A stretch of DNA of 64,000 nucleotides from an uncultured Acidobacteriota bacterium (GTDB taxonomy: Bacteria; Acidobacteriota; Vicinamibacteria; Fen-336): the NCBI GenBank assembly GCA_902826455.1, contig CADEEV010000004.1, positions 115,431 through 179,430 on the forward strand, written 5' to 3'. Position 1 is the stretch's first letter; every line of letters starts with the position of its first letter. The translations under genes were made by a program, and so were the position numbers. Below, in pieces: positions 35,270 through 45,939 of this stretch. The notes beneath the pieces are model-generated. The model made no database searches, was not told where the DNA came from, and was given only the letters and a program-made list of their open reading frames with translations.

Positions 35270-36289
35270 GTGGCGGTGAAGAACATCGGCATACTGACGG
35301 GCGGCGGCGACTGCCCAGGCCTCAACGCCGTGATCCGGGCTGTGGTCCGCCGGGCCGAGCGGGACGACATCGAGGTCCTGGGCATCCGGAACGGGTTCCT
35401 CGGTCTCATCGAGGGCGACGTCGAGCCCCTCACCACCTTCTCCGTGATCGGTATCCTGCCCAAGGGCGGCACGATCCTCGGCACGTCGCGCGTGAACCCG
35501 GTGCGCTCGAGCCAGGACAAGGATCGCGTGCTCAGCAACATGCACCGTTTCGGTCTCGACGCGCTGATCGTCGTCGGCGGCGACGGGACCCTGAAGGCGG
35601 CCTACGATCTCCATGCGAGCGCGGGAGTACCGCTGATCGGCGTGCCGAAGACGATCGACAACGACCTGCGCGGCACCGACTACACGTTCGGGTTCGACAC
35701 CGCCGTCAACGTCGTGCGCGACGCGGTCGACCGCCTTCACTCGACGGCCGAGAGCCACCACCGCGTCATGGTGGTCGAGGTGATGGGCAACACCGTGGGC
35801 TGGATCGCCATGGCCGGCGGCATCGCGGGAGGCGCCGACTTGATCCTGATTCCCGAGAAGCCCTACCGTCTCGAGGAGATGTGCGCGGTCCTCGACTCGC
35901 GGCGCCGCCGCGGCCGGACCTTCTCGGTGGTCGTGGTCGCGGAAGGCGCGGCGCCGGCCGGCGAGCCCCCTCCCGCCGACGTGGGACGCGGGACGAGCAC
36001 GGGCGTCGGCTACCGGATCGCCGCGGAGATCGGACGCCGCCTCGGGGTCGAGACCCGCGTGACGGTCCTCGGCCACATCCAGCGCGGCGGATCCCCCACC
36101 GCCTTCGACCGCATCCTCGCCACCCGCCTCGGCGTGCGCGCCGTGGAGTTCTGCATGCGCGGGATGTTCGGTCAGATGGTCGCGCTGCAGGGCACGAAGC
36201 TCGTTCCCGTTCCCCTGGAGCTCGCCACCGCGGGCCCCAAGAGCGTCGATCTCGAGCAGTTCGCCGAGGCGGAAGTCTTCTTCGGATGA
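35270..36289 (+). CDS. pfkA: 6-phosphofructokinase
   Basis: 339 residues. GGGDCPGLNAVIRA binds the nucleotide/phosphate, VGGDGTLKAAYDLH and PKTIDNDLRGTDYTFGFDTA are the catalytic and fructose-6-phosphate regions, and LGHIQRGGSPTAFDR completes the fold. Gly in GGDGT is the ATP-type residue, while Lys in PKTIDND is the pyrophosphate-type one, so it belongs to the mixed group and the phosphoryl donor cannot be decided from sequence alone. GTG start. Confidence 0.93.
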   Translation: MAVKNIGILTGGGDCPGLNAVIRAVVRRAERDDIEVLGIRNGFLGLIEGDVEPLTTFSVIGILPKGGTILGTSRVNPVRSSQDKDRVLSNMHRFGLDALIVVGGDGTLKAAYDLHASAGVPLIGVPKTIDNDLRGTDYTFGFDTAVNVVRDAVDRLHSTAESHHRVMVVEVMGNTVGWIAMAGGIAGGADLILIPEKPYRLEEMCAVLDSRRRRGRTFSVVVVAEGAAPAGEPPPADVGRGTSTGVGYRIAAEIGRRLGVETRVTVLGHIQRGGSPTAFDRILATRLGVRAVEFCMRGMFGQMVALQGTKLVPVPLELATAGPKSVDLEQFAEAEVFFG

Positions 36290-36306
36290 GCTCGGTCCTC
36301 TAGCTC

Positions 36307-38946
36307 ATGGCGGTCGCGATCCCCCAGACGCCGGCCATGCAGCAGTACCTGCGCATGAAGACGGAGCACCCCGACGCCCTGCTCTTCTTCCGGATGGGCG
36401 ACTTCTACGAGCTGTTTTTCGAGGACGCCGAGATCGCCTCGAAGGCCCTCGACATCGCCCTCACCTCGCGCGGCAAGGACAGGCTCGGCGAGCCGATCCC
36501 CATGTGCGGCGTGCCGTACCACGCCGGGCCGGGCTACATCGCGCGCCTCGTGAAACAGGGCCACAGCGTGGCGCTGTGCGAGCAGATGGAGGATCCCAAG
36601 AGCGCGAAGGGCGTGGTGAAGCGCGACGTCGTGCGCGTCATCACACCGGGGACCCAGCTCGACGACGCCGCGCTCGAGGCCGGCGAGCCGGCCTTCGTCC
36701 TCGCCCTCAGTCCCGGCCCCGACGTCCTCGGCGCGGCCTGGCTCGACGCCACGACCGGGGAGTTCCAGGCCGTCGAATGGGAAGGCGAAGCGGCCTGGGA
36801 GCGCCTGCGCGACGACATGGGCGGCACGCGGCCCCGCGAGATCCTCGTACCCCGTGGCGCTTCCCTTCCCGAGTGGCTGCTCGACGGCCGCAGCCCCGAG
36901 GGCTCGATCCCCCGCACCGAGCTCGAGGAGCGCGATCTCGATCCGCGGGCGGGGCGCCGCGACCTGCTCGCGCACTTCGAGGTCGTGACCCTCGAGGCCT
37001 TCGGCTGCGAGCGCCTCGAACGCGCCACCGCGGCGGCCGGCGCCGCGCTGCGCTACGTCCGCGCGACGCAGAAGCGCGCCCTCGCCCACGTCACGACCCT
37101 CACCACGCGCCATCCCGCCGACGTGCTGGTGCTCGACGCGCTGACGCGCCGCAACCTCGAGCTCGTGCAGAACCTCGCCGACGGGGCGCGCCGCGGCACC
37201 CTCCTCGACGTCCTCGACACAACGGCCACCGCCATGGGCTCGCGCCTGCTGCGCGACTGGATCGTGCGGCCCCTCGTCACCCTCGACCCGATCCTGGACC
37301 GCCTCGACGCCGTCGAGGAGCTGGCCTTCCGCACGATCGAGCGCGGCCGCTTCCGCGAGGCGCTGGGCAGCGTCCAGGACCTCGACCGCATCCTGGGCCG
37401 CGTGACGCTCGGCACCGCCGGCCCCCGGGACCTGGTGGCGCTGGCGCGCTCGCTGCGCGCCCTGCCGGCGGCCGAGGACGCGCTCTCGGACTGCGCGGCG
37501 CCCTTGACCCGCGGCGAGGCGAAGGCCCTGGCGCCGCCTCTCGACGTCGCGGCCGATGTCGAGAGTCAGCTCGTCGACGAGCCTCCGGCCTCGCTGAAGG
37601 AGGGCGGCCTGGTGCGCGAGGGGGTCGATCCCGAGCTCGACGAGCTGCGCGAGACGAGCCACGGCGGCCGCACGACGATCGCCGGCATCGAGGAGCGCGA
37701 GCGGGCGCGCACGGGCATCAGCTCCCTGAAGGTCCGCTTCAACCGCGTCTTCGGCTTCTACATCGAGATCACGAAGTCGCACCTCGGGTCCGTGCCCGAC
37801 GACTACATCCGCAAGCAGACGATCGCCGGGGGCGAGCGCTTCGTCACGCCCGAGCTCAAGGAGTACGAGGAGAAGGTGCTGCGGGCCGACGAGCGCATCC
37901 TCGCCCGGGAGACCGAGATCTTCGAGGCGCTGCGCAACCGCGTCGCGGGCCAGGCGAGACGCCTGCAGCAGACCTCTCGGGCCGCGGCGGTGCTCGACGT
38001 GCTCGCGGCCCTCGCCGACGCCGCCGCGCGCTTCAACTACGTGAAGCCCCGCGTCACGGCGGCCGACGGCGTATCGTACGCGGAGGGGCGCCATCCCATC
38101 ATGGAGCGCGTCCTCTCGGAGCCCTTCGTCGCGAACGACCTCGTCCTGGGCGACGAGAGCGGCCGGCTCAAGATCCTCACCGGTCCCAACATGGGCGGCA
38201 AGTCGACGTTTCTTCGGCAGACCGCCCTCGTCTCGCTCATGGCCCAGATGGGGAGCTTCGTGCCGGCCCGCGAGGCCAAGCTCGCGATCGTGGACCGGAT
38301 CTTCACCCGGGTCGGCGCCACCGACCAGATCCTGCGCGGCCAGTCCACGTTCATGGTCGAGATGCAGGAAACGGCCCACATCCTGCGCCACGCCACGCGG
38401 CGCAGCCTCATCCTGCTCGACGAGATCGGGCGCGGCACGGCCACGTTCGACGGCCTCTCGATCGCCTGGGCCGTGGCGGAGCACGTGGCGGCGCGCGTCG
38501 GCGCCCTGACTCTCTTCGCGACCCACTATCACGAGCTCACCGACCTCGCCGCCGACATGGCGAACGTCGGCAACCTCCACGTCTCCGCGCGCGAGTGGAA
38601 GGAGACGATCGTGTTCCTGCGCAAGATCGAGGACGGCGGCTCGGATCGCTCCTTCGGCATCCAGGTCGCACGCCTGGCCGGCCTACCCGCGCCGGTCGTG
38701 GTGCGAGCCCAGGAGATCCTGCGCAACCTGGAGCAGACCGAGTTCGACCGCGAAGGCCGTCCACGCCTCGCCCACGCCGGCGGCGAAGCGCCGGCCCCGG
38801 GGCGTCAGCTACGCCTGTTCTCGGCGGGCGACGACGCAGTCCTCGACGAGCTGCGGAAGATCGATCTCGACGGCCTCACGCCCATGGCGGCGCTCGCGTT
38901 GCTGGCGGAGATCCAGCGCCGCCTCGGAGGCCTGCGCCAGCCTTGA
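36307..38946 (+). CDS. mutS: DNA mismatch repair protein MutS
   Basis: 879 residues. N-terminal mismatch-recognition domain with [15 protein letters not shown] (Phe-x-Glu wedge), connector, lever and clamp domains, then the ATPase with Walker [14 protein letters not shown] near residue 626, [14 protein letters not shown] and the signature FATHYHEL. The C-terminal tail ends with a helical piece. It starts 17 nt after pfkA, so the two are probably co-transcribed. No mutL is in the window. Confidence 0.97.
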   Translation: MAVAIPQTPAMQQYLRMKTEHPDALLFFRMGDFYELFFEDAEIASKALDIALTSRGKDRLGEPIPMCGVPYHAGPGYIARLVKQGHSVALCEQMEDPKSAKGVVKRDVVRVITPGTQLDDAALEAGEPAFVLALSPGPDVLGAAWLDATTGEFQAVEWEGEAAWERLRDDMGGTRPREILVPRGASLPEWLLDGRSPEGSIPRTELEERDLDPRAGRRDLLAHFEVVTLEAFGCERLERATAAAGAALRYVRATQKRALAHVTTLTTRHPADVLVLDALTRRNLELVQNLADGARRGTLLDVLDTTATAMGSRLLRDWIVRPLVTLDPILDRLDAVEELAFRTIERGRFREALGSVQDLDRILGRVTLGTAGPRDLVALARSLRALPAAEDALSDCAAPLTRGEAKALAPPLDVAADVESQLVDEPPASLKEGGLVREGVDPELDELRETSHGGRTTIAGIEERERARTGISSLKVRFNRVFGFYIEITKSHLGSVPDDYIRKQTIAGGERFVTPELKEYEEKVLRADERILARETEIFEALRNRVAGQARRLQQTSRAAAVLDVLAALADAAARFNYVKPRVTAADGVSYAEGRHPIMERVLSEPFVANDLVLGDESGRLKILTGPNMGGKSTFLRQTALVSLMAQMGSFVPAREAKLAIVDRIFTRVGATDQILRGQSTFMVEMQETAHILRHATRRSLILLDEIGRGTATFDGLSIAWAVAEHVAARVGALTLFATHYHELTDLAADMANVGNLHVSAREWKETIVFLRKIEDGGSDRSFGIQVARLAGLPAPVVVRAQEILRNLEQTEFDREGRPRLAHAGGEAPAPGRQLRLFSAGDDAVLDELRKIDLDGLTPMAALALLAEIQRRLGGLRQP

Positions 38947-38971
38947 CCCCCTAGGACCGGCCCCTTACACT
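38943..38971 (+). promoter_or_regulatory. Promoter of the hsp20-htrA operon
   Basis: TTGACC at 38943-38948 and TACACT at 38966-38971, exactly 17 nt apart (5 of 6 and 4 of 6 consensus matches). The transcript start would be near 38978, giving a ~29 nt leader. It begins at the mutS stop. I see no CIRCE operator. Confidence 0.55.
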
Positions 38972-39006
38972 CGCTTCATCGACGTGAGGCACGGAGACCA
39001 CACCTC

Positions 39007-39434
39007 TTGACCATCCGGCGTTGGGACCCGCTCCGCGACCTGCTCACCCTCCAGGAGCGCATGAACCGTCTCTTCGACGAGAACCTCCTCCGCTCCCGCG
39101 GCCCCGAGCCGCTCCTCGACTCCGGCCGCTTCGTGCCGCTGGCCGACGTCTACGAGACCGCCGAGGCCTTCGTGTTCCAGGTCGAGCTGCCCGGGGTCTC
39201 GGAAGAGGACGTCGAGATCCACGCCGAGGTGGACCAGCTCACGATCCGCGGCGAGCGGCGGCCCCACGAGACCGCGCGCCCGGACTGTTTCCACCAGATG
39301 GAGCGCAGCTACGGTCACTTCACCCGGACCTTCGCGCTGCCCGAGGAGGTCGACCCCTCCCGCGCCACCGCCCAGTTCCGCGACGGCCTGCTGCGCCTCG
39401 AGATCCACAAGCTGCGGGCCCGGGGCGGCCACTC

Positions 39435-39438
<4 letters not shown>
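39007..39438 (+). CDS. Hsp20/alpha-crystallin small heat-shock protein
   Basis: 143 residues from TTG 39007. The alpha-crystallin domain runs from PLADVYETAEAFVFQVELPGVSEEDVEIHAE (cited in part) to HFTRTFALPEEVDPSRATAQFRDGLLRLEI, with the A-x-x-x-n-G-v-L core. It binds unfolded proteins and forms large oligomers. GTGA overlap with htrA links a chaperone and a periplasmic protease in one unit. Confidence 0.93.
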
Positions 39439-40572
<1,134 letters not shown>

Positions 40573-40580
<8 letters not shown>

Positions 40581-42012
40581 GAAGGAGCTCGGGGAGATCC
40601 TGCGCGAGGCGGACCTCGTCAGCGACGCGCAGCTCGCCGAGGCCCTCACGCTCCAGCGAACCTTCGGGGAGCGCCTCGCGAGCATCCTCGTGCGCCAGAA
40701 GATCCTCACGGAGAAGTTCGCGGTCACGTACCTGGGGCGTCAGCTCGGCGTCCCGCCGGTGGACCTCTCGAAGACGGAGATCGATCTCTCGGTGCTCGAG
40801 GTGCTCCCCCTGGAGATGTGCGAGCGCCACCTGGTGTTTCCCGTGCGGGTGGAGGGCACGCGCCTGCAGGTGGCGATGTCCGATCCGACGGACCACGTGC
40901 TGGTGTCCGAGATCGAGTTCAAGACCGGCGTGCGCCTCGCGCCCATGATCGCCCTGGAGTCGAGCATCAAGAACGCGATCATCGAGGCTCGGCGCGCCAC
41001 CAAGGCCGGACAGCGCCGGATCCTGCCGAACGTGCAGCGCCCGAAGGATTCGGAGAAGGCGGCGATCGCCATGGCCGCCTCCCCCGCCACGGCCGGCACC
41101 AGCCTGCCTGCCTCGGTCACCACGTCGGCGCCCTCGCCCCTCAGCCCCATGGAGGAGCGCGAGCGCGCCATCTTCGAGACCCTCGCCGGCGCGCCCCTCG
41201 ACATCGCGGTCACGCCCGTTCCCGCGCCCGCCGCGCCGCGCGTGCCCGCGGTCGAGGAGATGCACTCGATCCTCGCCGTCGACGACGACGAGGCGATCCT
41301 GAGCCTCATGCAACAGCTGCTCCAGACCCGTCGCTACCGGGTGCTGACGGCCCGGGCCGGTCGCGAGGCCCTGGCCAAGGTGCGCGAGGCGATGCCGGAC
41401 CTCGTGATCCTCGACGGCATGTTGCCCGAGGTCCACGGGTTCGAGATCTGCCGGCAGCTCAAGACCAGCGAGCGCTTCCGTCACATCCCCGTGCTGATGG
41501 TGTCGGCCGTCCACGTGGGCTGGCGCTTCGCCGCCGACGTCAAGGAGAAGTACGGCGCCGACGACTACCTCGAGAAGCCCTTCGAGGCCCCCGAGTTCCT
41601 GCGCCGCGTCGAGACGCTCCTGAACCGGGCTCCGGCCGTGGCTCCCGACTCCGAGGCTGCCGCCCGCCAGCACCTCAAGGAAGGCGTCATCGCCCTCAAG
41701 CAGGACCGCCTCGACGACGCCATCACGGCCTTCTCGCGCGGCCTCGCCATCGACCAGTTCAACGACATGCTGCACTACTACCTGGCGATGACGTACGAGA
41801 AGAAGGACATGGTCTTCCACGCCATCGACCACTACGAGAAGGCGATCCAGATCACGCCCGACTTCTACGACGCGATCACGTCCCTCGCGAACCTGTATCA
41901 GCGCCAGGAGTTCTGGCGCAAGGCCGTGGAGATGTGGGAGCTGGCGCTGGCCGCCACGAAGGACGAGGCGGTCCGCTCGCGCATCAAGGACCACCTCCTG
42001 AGCCTGTTGTAG
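40573..42012 (+). CDS. MshEN - receiver - TPR protein
   Basis: 479 residues. Residues ~1-140 are a GspE/MshE N-terminal (MshEN) domain like that at the start of type II secretion and pilus ATPases (KELGEILREADLVSDAQLAEAL...GERLASILVRQKILT); some such domains bind cyclic di-GMP. After a Pro/Ala linker comes a receiver domain (232-350) with acidic pocket VDDDE, phosphoacceptor Asp281 in LVILDGMLP and Lys in DYLEKPF. The end is TPR repeats (FSRGLAIDQF, HYEKAIQITPDFYDAI). No ATPase domain. A scaffold regulated by phosphorylation and perhaps c-di-GMP is plausible (inference). Confidence 0.82.
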
Positions 42013-42016
42013 GTCC

Positions 42017-42478
42017 GTGCGGCTGCGGCGCGCTCGACCGGACGATGCCGCGGCCCTCGCGGCCCTGCGCTGGGAGTTCCGCTCGGCCCTCGCCCGCCCC
42101 AACGAGCCTCGCGCGGCCTTCGTCCGGCGCTGCGCGCGCTGGATGCGACCGCGGCTCGGCCGCACCGCGAGCTGGCGGGTCTGGGTGCTCGAGGACGCGG
42201 GAAGGCTCGTCGGCCATCTCTGGCTCGCCGTGATCGAGAAGGTGCCGAACCCGGTGCCCGAGCCCGAACGCCACGGCTACGTGACGAATGTCTACGTGCG
42301 GCCGCCCTATCGGGGCGCGGGGCTCGGCAGGCGCCTCATGGAGGCGGTGACGTCCTGGTGCGCGGCGAACGCGATCGACTCGGTCGTGCTGTGGCCGACC
42401 AAAGCCAGCCGCGGCCTGTACCGCCGGCACGGCTTCGGCACACCCCCCAGCCTGCTGGAGAAGCCGAAGCAGCGCTAG
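42017..42478 (+). CDS. GNAT-family N-acetyltransferase
   Basis: 153 residues from GTG 42017, five bases after the previous stop. GNAT motif YVRPPYRGAGLGRRLMEAV, then LWPTKASRGLYRRHGFG. The substrate is not predictable. It ends convergently with the NmrA-like gene; the two stops share the palindrome CTAG at 42475-42478. Confidence 0.87.
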   Translation: MRLRRARPDDAAALAALRWEFRSALARPNEPRAAFVRRCARWMRPRLGRTASWRVWVLEDAGRLVGHLWLAVIEKVPNPVPEPERHGYVTNVYVRPPYRGAGLGRRLMEAVTSWCAANAIDSVVLWPTKASRGLYRRHGFGTPPSLLEKPKQR

Positions 42479-43422
42479 CCCGCGAAGGCCGCCTTGTTGT
42501 TCGCGAGCCAGGTCTCGAAGGACTGCAGGGACGGGTTGACGCTCCGCGAGAACGCGAGGCTGCGCGCGGCGCAGAAGGGCTCTTCGAAGTCGTGGTAGTA
42601 CTGGAACATGTTGCCGAGATCCTCGGCTCCCGGGAACCCGAAGCTCCGATAGGCCGCCGGAGAGACCGCGTTGTAGCGGACCGTCTTCCCCAGCAGCCGG
42701 GAGAACGCGGCGGCCATCTCGGCACCGGTCGGATGCCCGCCGGCGATGCCGACGCTCTTGCCGAGGTGGCGCTCGCCCTGTTCGAAGATGCCACGAGCGC
42801 AGCCGCCGATGTCCTGGGCCGCGATGCCCGGCAGCTTCCGGTCGCCCATGGGCAGGGTGATCGCGAGCACGCCGTCGGGGCCGGGCTTGGGTGCCATCCC
42901 GAAGTAGATGAAGTTGTCCCAGTAGAACGACGTGTGCAAGAACGTGGTCGGCACGCCGGCGTCGGTGAAGAAGCGATTCGCCTCGCCCTTGGCGTCGAAG
43001 TGCGGCACCTTGTATTTCCCCGCGAGCGTCGGCATCCGGTCGTCGGAGAGCGGGACGCGCAGGCGCGTGTCCTCGAGGGTGGACCAGATCGCGTGGGAGA
43101 CCCCGGCGGCCTTCGCCGCCCGCGCCATGGCGGCGGCCTGCTCCGTCTCCTTCTCCGGCGAGAGGTGGTTCCAGAAGAAGGTCACGCAGAAGGCGCCGTG
43201 GGCGCCCTCGAAGGCGCGCCGCAGGCTGGCCTCGTCGTCGACGTCGGCCGCAACCACCTCGGCCCCCTGGGCCGCGAGGGCCTTGCCCTTCTCGGAAGCC
43301 GGATCGCGAGTGAGGGCCCGCAGGCGGAACGGGCCGCCCGGGTCGGCCAGGATCGCCTTGGCCAGGCCGCCGCCCTGCTGGCCCGTCGCGCCCACGACCG
43401 CGATGATCTTCTTCTCGCTCAC
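42475..43422 (-). CDS. NmrA-like NAD(P)-binding protein
   Basis: 315 residues. N-terminal Rossmann motif VVGATGQQGGGLAKA, and a later part typical of the NmrA/HSCARG group (GVPTTFLHTSFYWDNFI). Members act as redox sensors or as NAD(P)H-dependent reductases. GTG start with GGAGGT four bases upstream. It lies next to a FabZ-like gene in the same direction. Confidence 0.87.
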   Translation of the reverse strand: MSEKKIIAVVGATGQQGGGLAKAILADPGGPFRLRALTRDPASEKGKALAAQGAEVVAADVDDEASLRRAFEGAHGAFCVTFFWNHLSPEKETEQAAAMARAAKAAGVSHAIWSTLEDTRLRVPLSDDRMPTLAGKYKVPHFDAKGEANRFFTDAGVPTTFLHTSFYWDNFIYFGMAPKPGPDGVLAITLPMGDRKLPGIAAQDIGGCARGIFEQGERHLGKSVGIAGGHPTGAEMAAAFSRLLGKTVRYNAVSPAAYRSFGFPGAEDLGNMFQYYHDFEEPFCAARSLAFSRSVNPSLQSFETWLANNKAAFAG

Positions 43423-43432
43423 GCGGACCTCC

Positions 43433-43867
43433 CTAGCACGCGTCCAGCACCGCCAGGACCGCGCTGACCTTCGCCACTTCCCGCTCGCCAGCCTGCAGCA
43501 CGATGTCGCCGAAGCACAGGTTGCGGCGGCGCTTCACGGTGCCGCGCAGGGTCAGGAACGGGTCGGCCGGGCTGACCGGGCTGCGGAACTCCGCGCCGAT
43601 GCGCACCAGCCGCGGCCGCCCGCGCTGGCCGTTGCCCCAGGCCCAGAGCGCCACGAGCTGCCCCGCCGCCTCGAGCATCAGCGTGCCCGGGAAGATCGGG
43701 TCGGTCGGAAAGTGCTGGTCGAAGACCCAATGGTTCCCGCCCAGGTCGACCTCGCCGGCGATCGCGCCGGTCGAGAGCTCCGTCACCCTCGAGATCTGCC
43801 GCATCTGGGCCACGGGCAGGAACGTACTGTCGATGTCGATCAGGCTCACGGCGGTTGCGACATGCAT
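43433..43867 (-). CDS. FabZ/FabA-like hotdog dehydratase
   Basis: 144 residues. HFPTDPIFPGTLMLEAAGQLVAL is the 3-hydroxyacyl-ACP dehydratase signature with catalytic His in HFP, and FRSPVSPADPFLTLRGTV is the second conserved strand. It likely dehydrates a 3-hydroxyacyl thioester; a polyketide or specialised lipid role is as likely as core fatty acid synthesis because other fab genes are absent here. GGAGG five bases before the ATG at 43867 decides the start. Confidence 0.87.
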   Translation of the reverse strand: MHVATAVSLIDIDSTFLPVAQMRQISRVTELSTGAIAGEVDLGGNHWVFDQHFPTDPIFPGTLMLEAAGQLVALWAWGNGQRGRPRLVRIGAEFRSPVSPADPFLTLRGTVKRRRNLCFGDIVLQAGEREVAKVSAVLAVLDAC

Positions 43868-43938
43868 CCGGGCCTCCTTGCACGGGGACGGTCTCTCTCG
43901 CTACGCCGTCCGTCCCGGCCGCGGATTGCCCGGAGGGC

Positions 43939-44610
43939 CTAGTCGAACGCCTTCTCGAAATCGGGGCCCAGGACGATCTCGCGGCCGTCGACGCTGATCA
44001 TTCCCTGGCGCTCCAGGTCCTTCAGCATCCGGGTCACCGTCTCGCGGGTGGTGCCGATGCGGTTCGCGATCTCCTGGTGGGTCGCGCGCCTGAAGGCGAT
44101 GCGGCCGTCCTTGAGGCGCCGGCCTTCCTCCTTCGCCATGTCGAGGATCACGCGGGCGACGCGCCCGTAGACGTCCAGGAGAGCGAGCGTCTGGATCTGG
44201 TGGTTCGCGCGGCGCAGGCGCTGGGTCAGCACCTTGATGAGCGCCGCCGTGATGCTGCGCTTCGTGGCGACCTTCTGGAAGTCGTTGCGGTGGAGGCAGA
44301 GCAGCTCGGTGTCCTCGGCGGCGATGGCGGTGGCCGAGCGCGGCTCGTTGTCGAGCAGGGCCATCTCGCCGAAGAAATCGCCGGGACCGAGCATCGTGAG
44401 GATGATCTCGCGCCCGTCGTCGCCCAGGATCGTCACGCGGATCCGGCCTTCGAGGATCATGAAGAAGGAGTCGCCTTCCTCGTTCTCGAAGAACACGACG
44501 GTGTCCTTCGCGCAGTGCCGACGCGTGGCGAGCTGCGCCAGGCTCGTGATGTCCCCCTCGTCGAGCTCCGAGAAGATCGGAACCGTCCGCAGGAGTTCGC
44601 GCTCGTCCAT
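43939..44610 (-). CDS. Crp/Fnr-family transcriptional regulator
   Basis: 223 residues from ATG 44610, preceded by AGGAG; a longer in-frame start exists at 44640 but abuts the next gene. Cyclic-nucleotide-binding fold (FFMILEGRIRVTILGDDGREIILTMLGPGDFFGEMALLDN, given in part) and a winged HTH (ATHQEIANRIGTTRETVTRMLKDLE). The N-terminal Fnr-type Fe-S cysteine cluster is missing, and the PFGEMAL cAMP motif is here FFGEMAL without the full cAMP set, so the effector is unknown. A TAGGAT -10 lies upstream (44636-44631). Confidence 0.9.
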   Translation of the reverse strand: MDERELLRTVPIFSELDEGDITSLAQLATRRHCAKDTVVFFENEEGDSFFMILEGRIRVTILGDDGREIILTMLGPGDFFGEMALLDNEPRSATAIAAEDTELLCLHRNDFQKVATKRSITAALIKVLTQRLRRANHQIQTLALLDVYGRVARVILDMAKEEGRRLKDGRIAFRRATHQEIANRIGTTRETVTRMLKDLERQGMISVDGREIVLGPDFEKAFD

Positions 44611-44640
44611 CCCCGGGTCTCCTGGCCGGGATCCTACCAT

Positions 44641-45939
44641 CTAAGGCCCGACGAGCCGCGCCAGCGCGTCCAGGACGTCGCTCGCGTCCCGGCCCGACAC
44701 GGGACGCCACGGCTCGAAGCCCCCGGCCGCGGTGAGGTCCATGAGGCCGGCGCCCACGGCCCGCGCCGCCGCGTCGTGGTACAGGTTCGTCGGCGACATG
44801 TCGACGATGGGCGGCGCCGGAGCGGCCGGAACCTTCAGCAGGTCGAGGACCCGGCCGACCACCCGAGCGAGGTCCCCCCGCCGAGCGATCGCCCCGGGCT
44901 GGAACGTGTGGTTGGGGTAGAGGTCGAGGATGCCCAGGGCCAGGCACTGGACGATGTACTCGCGCGCCCAGGAGCCCGTGATGTCGACGGCCACCTCGGG
45001 CTCGCCGCCTTCCAGGGTCCGCAGCGCCGTGACCTTCACCACGACGAGGGCCGCGAGGTCCGCGCGGCTCGTGCGCGGCGCGTCGACGATGCGCCGGTAC
45101 TCCTCGGGCATGCCCTGCATCTCGACGGCCGAGCGGGCCGCGAGCGCCTTCGCCGTGGCTTCCGCGTCCCGAGGATCCTTGAGCAGGATGCGGCGGTACG
45201 CCTCGAAGGCGCTCGTGGGATCCTTCTCCTCCTCGAGCAGCTCGCCGAGGCGAAGCAGGACCTGACGATCGCCGGCGGGATCGGCACGCAGGGCCTCGAC
45301 GGCCGCCTCGAGGTCGCCGCGCTCGGCCAGCAGGTTCGCGTATTCGACGCGGAGCGCGCCCACTTCCGGCGCCGCTTCGAGGGCCCGCTGGTACTCGACG
45401 ATCGCCGCCTCCTTGTCTCCGCGGCCGAGCGCCCCCTGGGCCGCCGCCACGCGTCTTTCCGTGACCTGCACCTTGCGCTCCGGGAGCCGCCGCTTCACGG
45501 CGGGCTCGTCGGGCCGGATCTGTTCGGCGCGCCGCAGGAACGCGAGCGACGCCTCGGCGTCGTTCTGCCGATAGGCGACCGAGGCCGCGCCCACGAGCGC
45601 CGGAACCGAATCCGGCTCCTTCGCGAGCACGCGCGCGAAGGTGTCGCCGGCTTCCCGAAGACGACCGGCCCGCAGCCGCGCGAAGCCCAGCCCGGTCTCC
45701 GCCGCGACGAGCGAGGGCCGCCGGCCCAGGAGCCGCAGGAAGCGCTTCTCCGCCCGTGCGGTGTCGCCCACCAGCACGTCCTGCCAGGCGGCCTGCAGGT
45801 CCTTCGCGTCCTCCGCCGCGAGGGCGCCCGCCCGTGTCATCGGATGGACGTAGTCGTCGCCGTCGGGGACGGCGGGCGCGCGCGGCGGAGTGCACGCCGC
45901 GAACAGGGTCAGGAGCCCCGCGGCGACGACGCGCTTCAC
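44641..45939 (-). CDS. TPR and S-layer-homology (SLH) domain lipoprotein
   Basis: 432 residues from GTG 45939, which overlaps the hflX stop (GTGA). A lipoprotein signal ends at Cys16 (LTLFAACTPP). A long TPR array (RAEKRFLRLLGRRPSLVAAE, SLAFLRRAEQIRPDEPAV, EYQRALEAAPEVGAL) is followed by two SLH-like units (REYIVQCLALGILDLYPNHTFQPGAIARRGD; DMSPTNLYHDAAARAVGAGLMD). SLH domains bind cell-wall polymers. Lipidation plus SLH would hold outer membrane and wall together (inference). Confidence 0.82.
   Translation of the reverse strand: MKRVVAAGLLTLFAACTPPRAPAVPDGDDYVHPMTRAGALAAEDAKDLQAAWQDVLVGDTARAEKRFLRLLGRRPSLVAAETGLGFARLRAGRLREAGDTFARVLAKEPDSVPALVGAASVAYRQNDAEASLAFLRRAEQIRPDEPAVKRRLPERKVQVTERRVAAAQGALGRGDKEAAIVEYQRALEAAPEVGALRVEYANLLAERGDLEAAVEALRADPAGDRQVLLRLGELLEEEKDPTSAFEAYRRILLKDPRDAEATAKALAARSAVEMQGMPEEYRRIVDAPRTSRADLAALVVVKVTALRTLEGGEPEVAVDITGSWAREYIVQCLALGILDLYPNHTFQPGAIARRGDLARVVGRVLDLLKVPAAPAPPIVDMSPTNLYHDAAARAVGAGLMDLTAAGGFEPWRPVSGRDASDVLDALARLVGP

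Noticed and set aside
43885..43916. GGGACGG/CCGTCCC pairing between the Crp and FabZ-like genes
   Set aside because: Seven base pairs with an 18-base loop and no T-run; likely chance.
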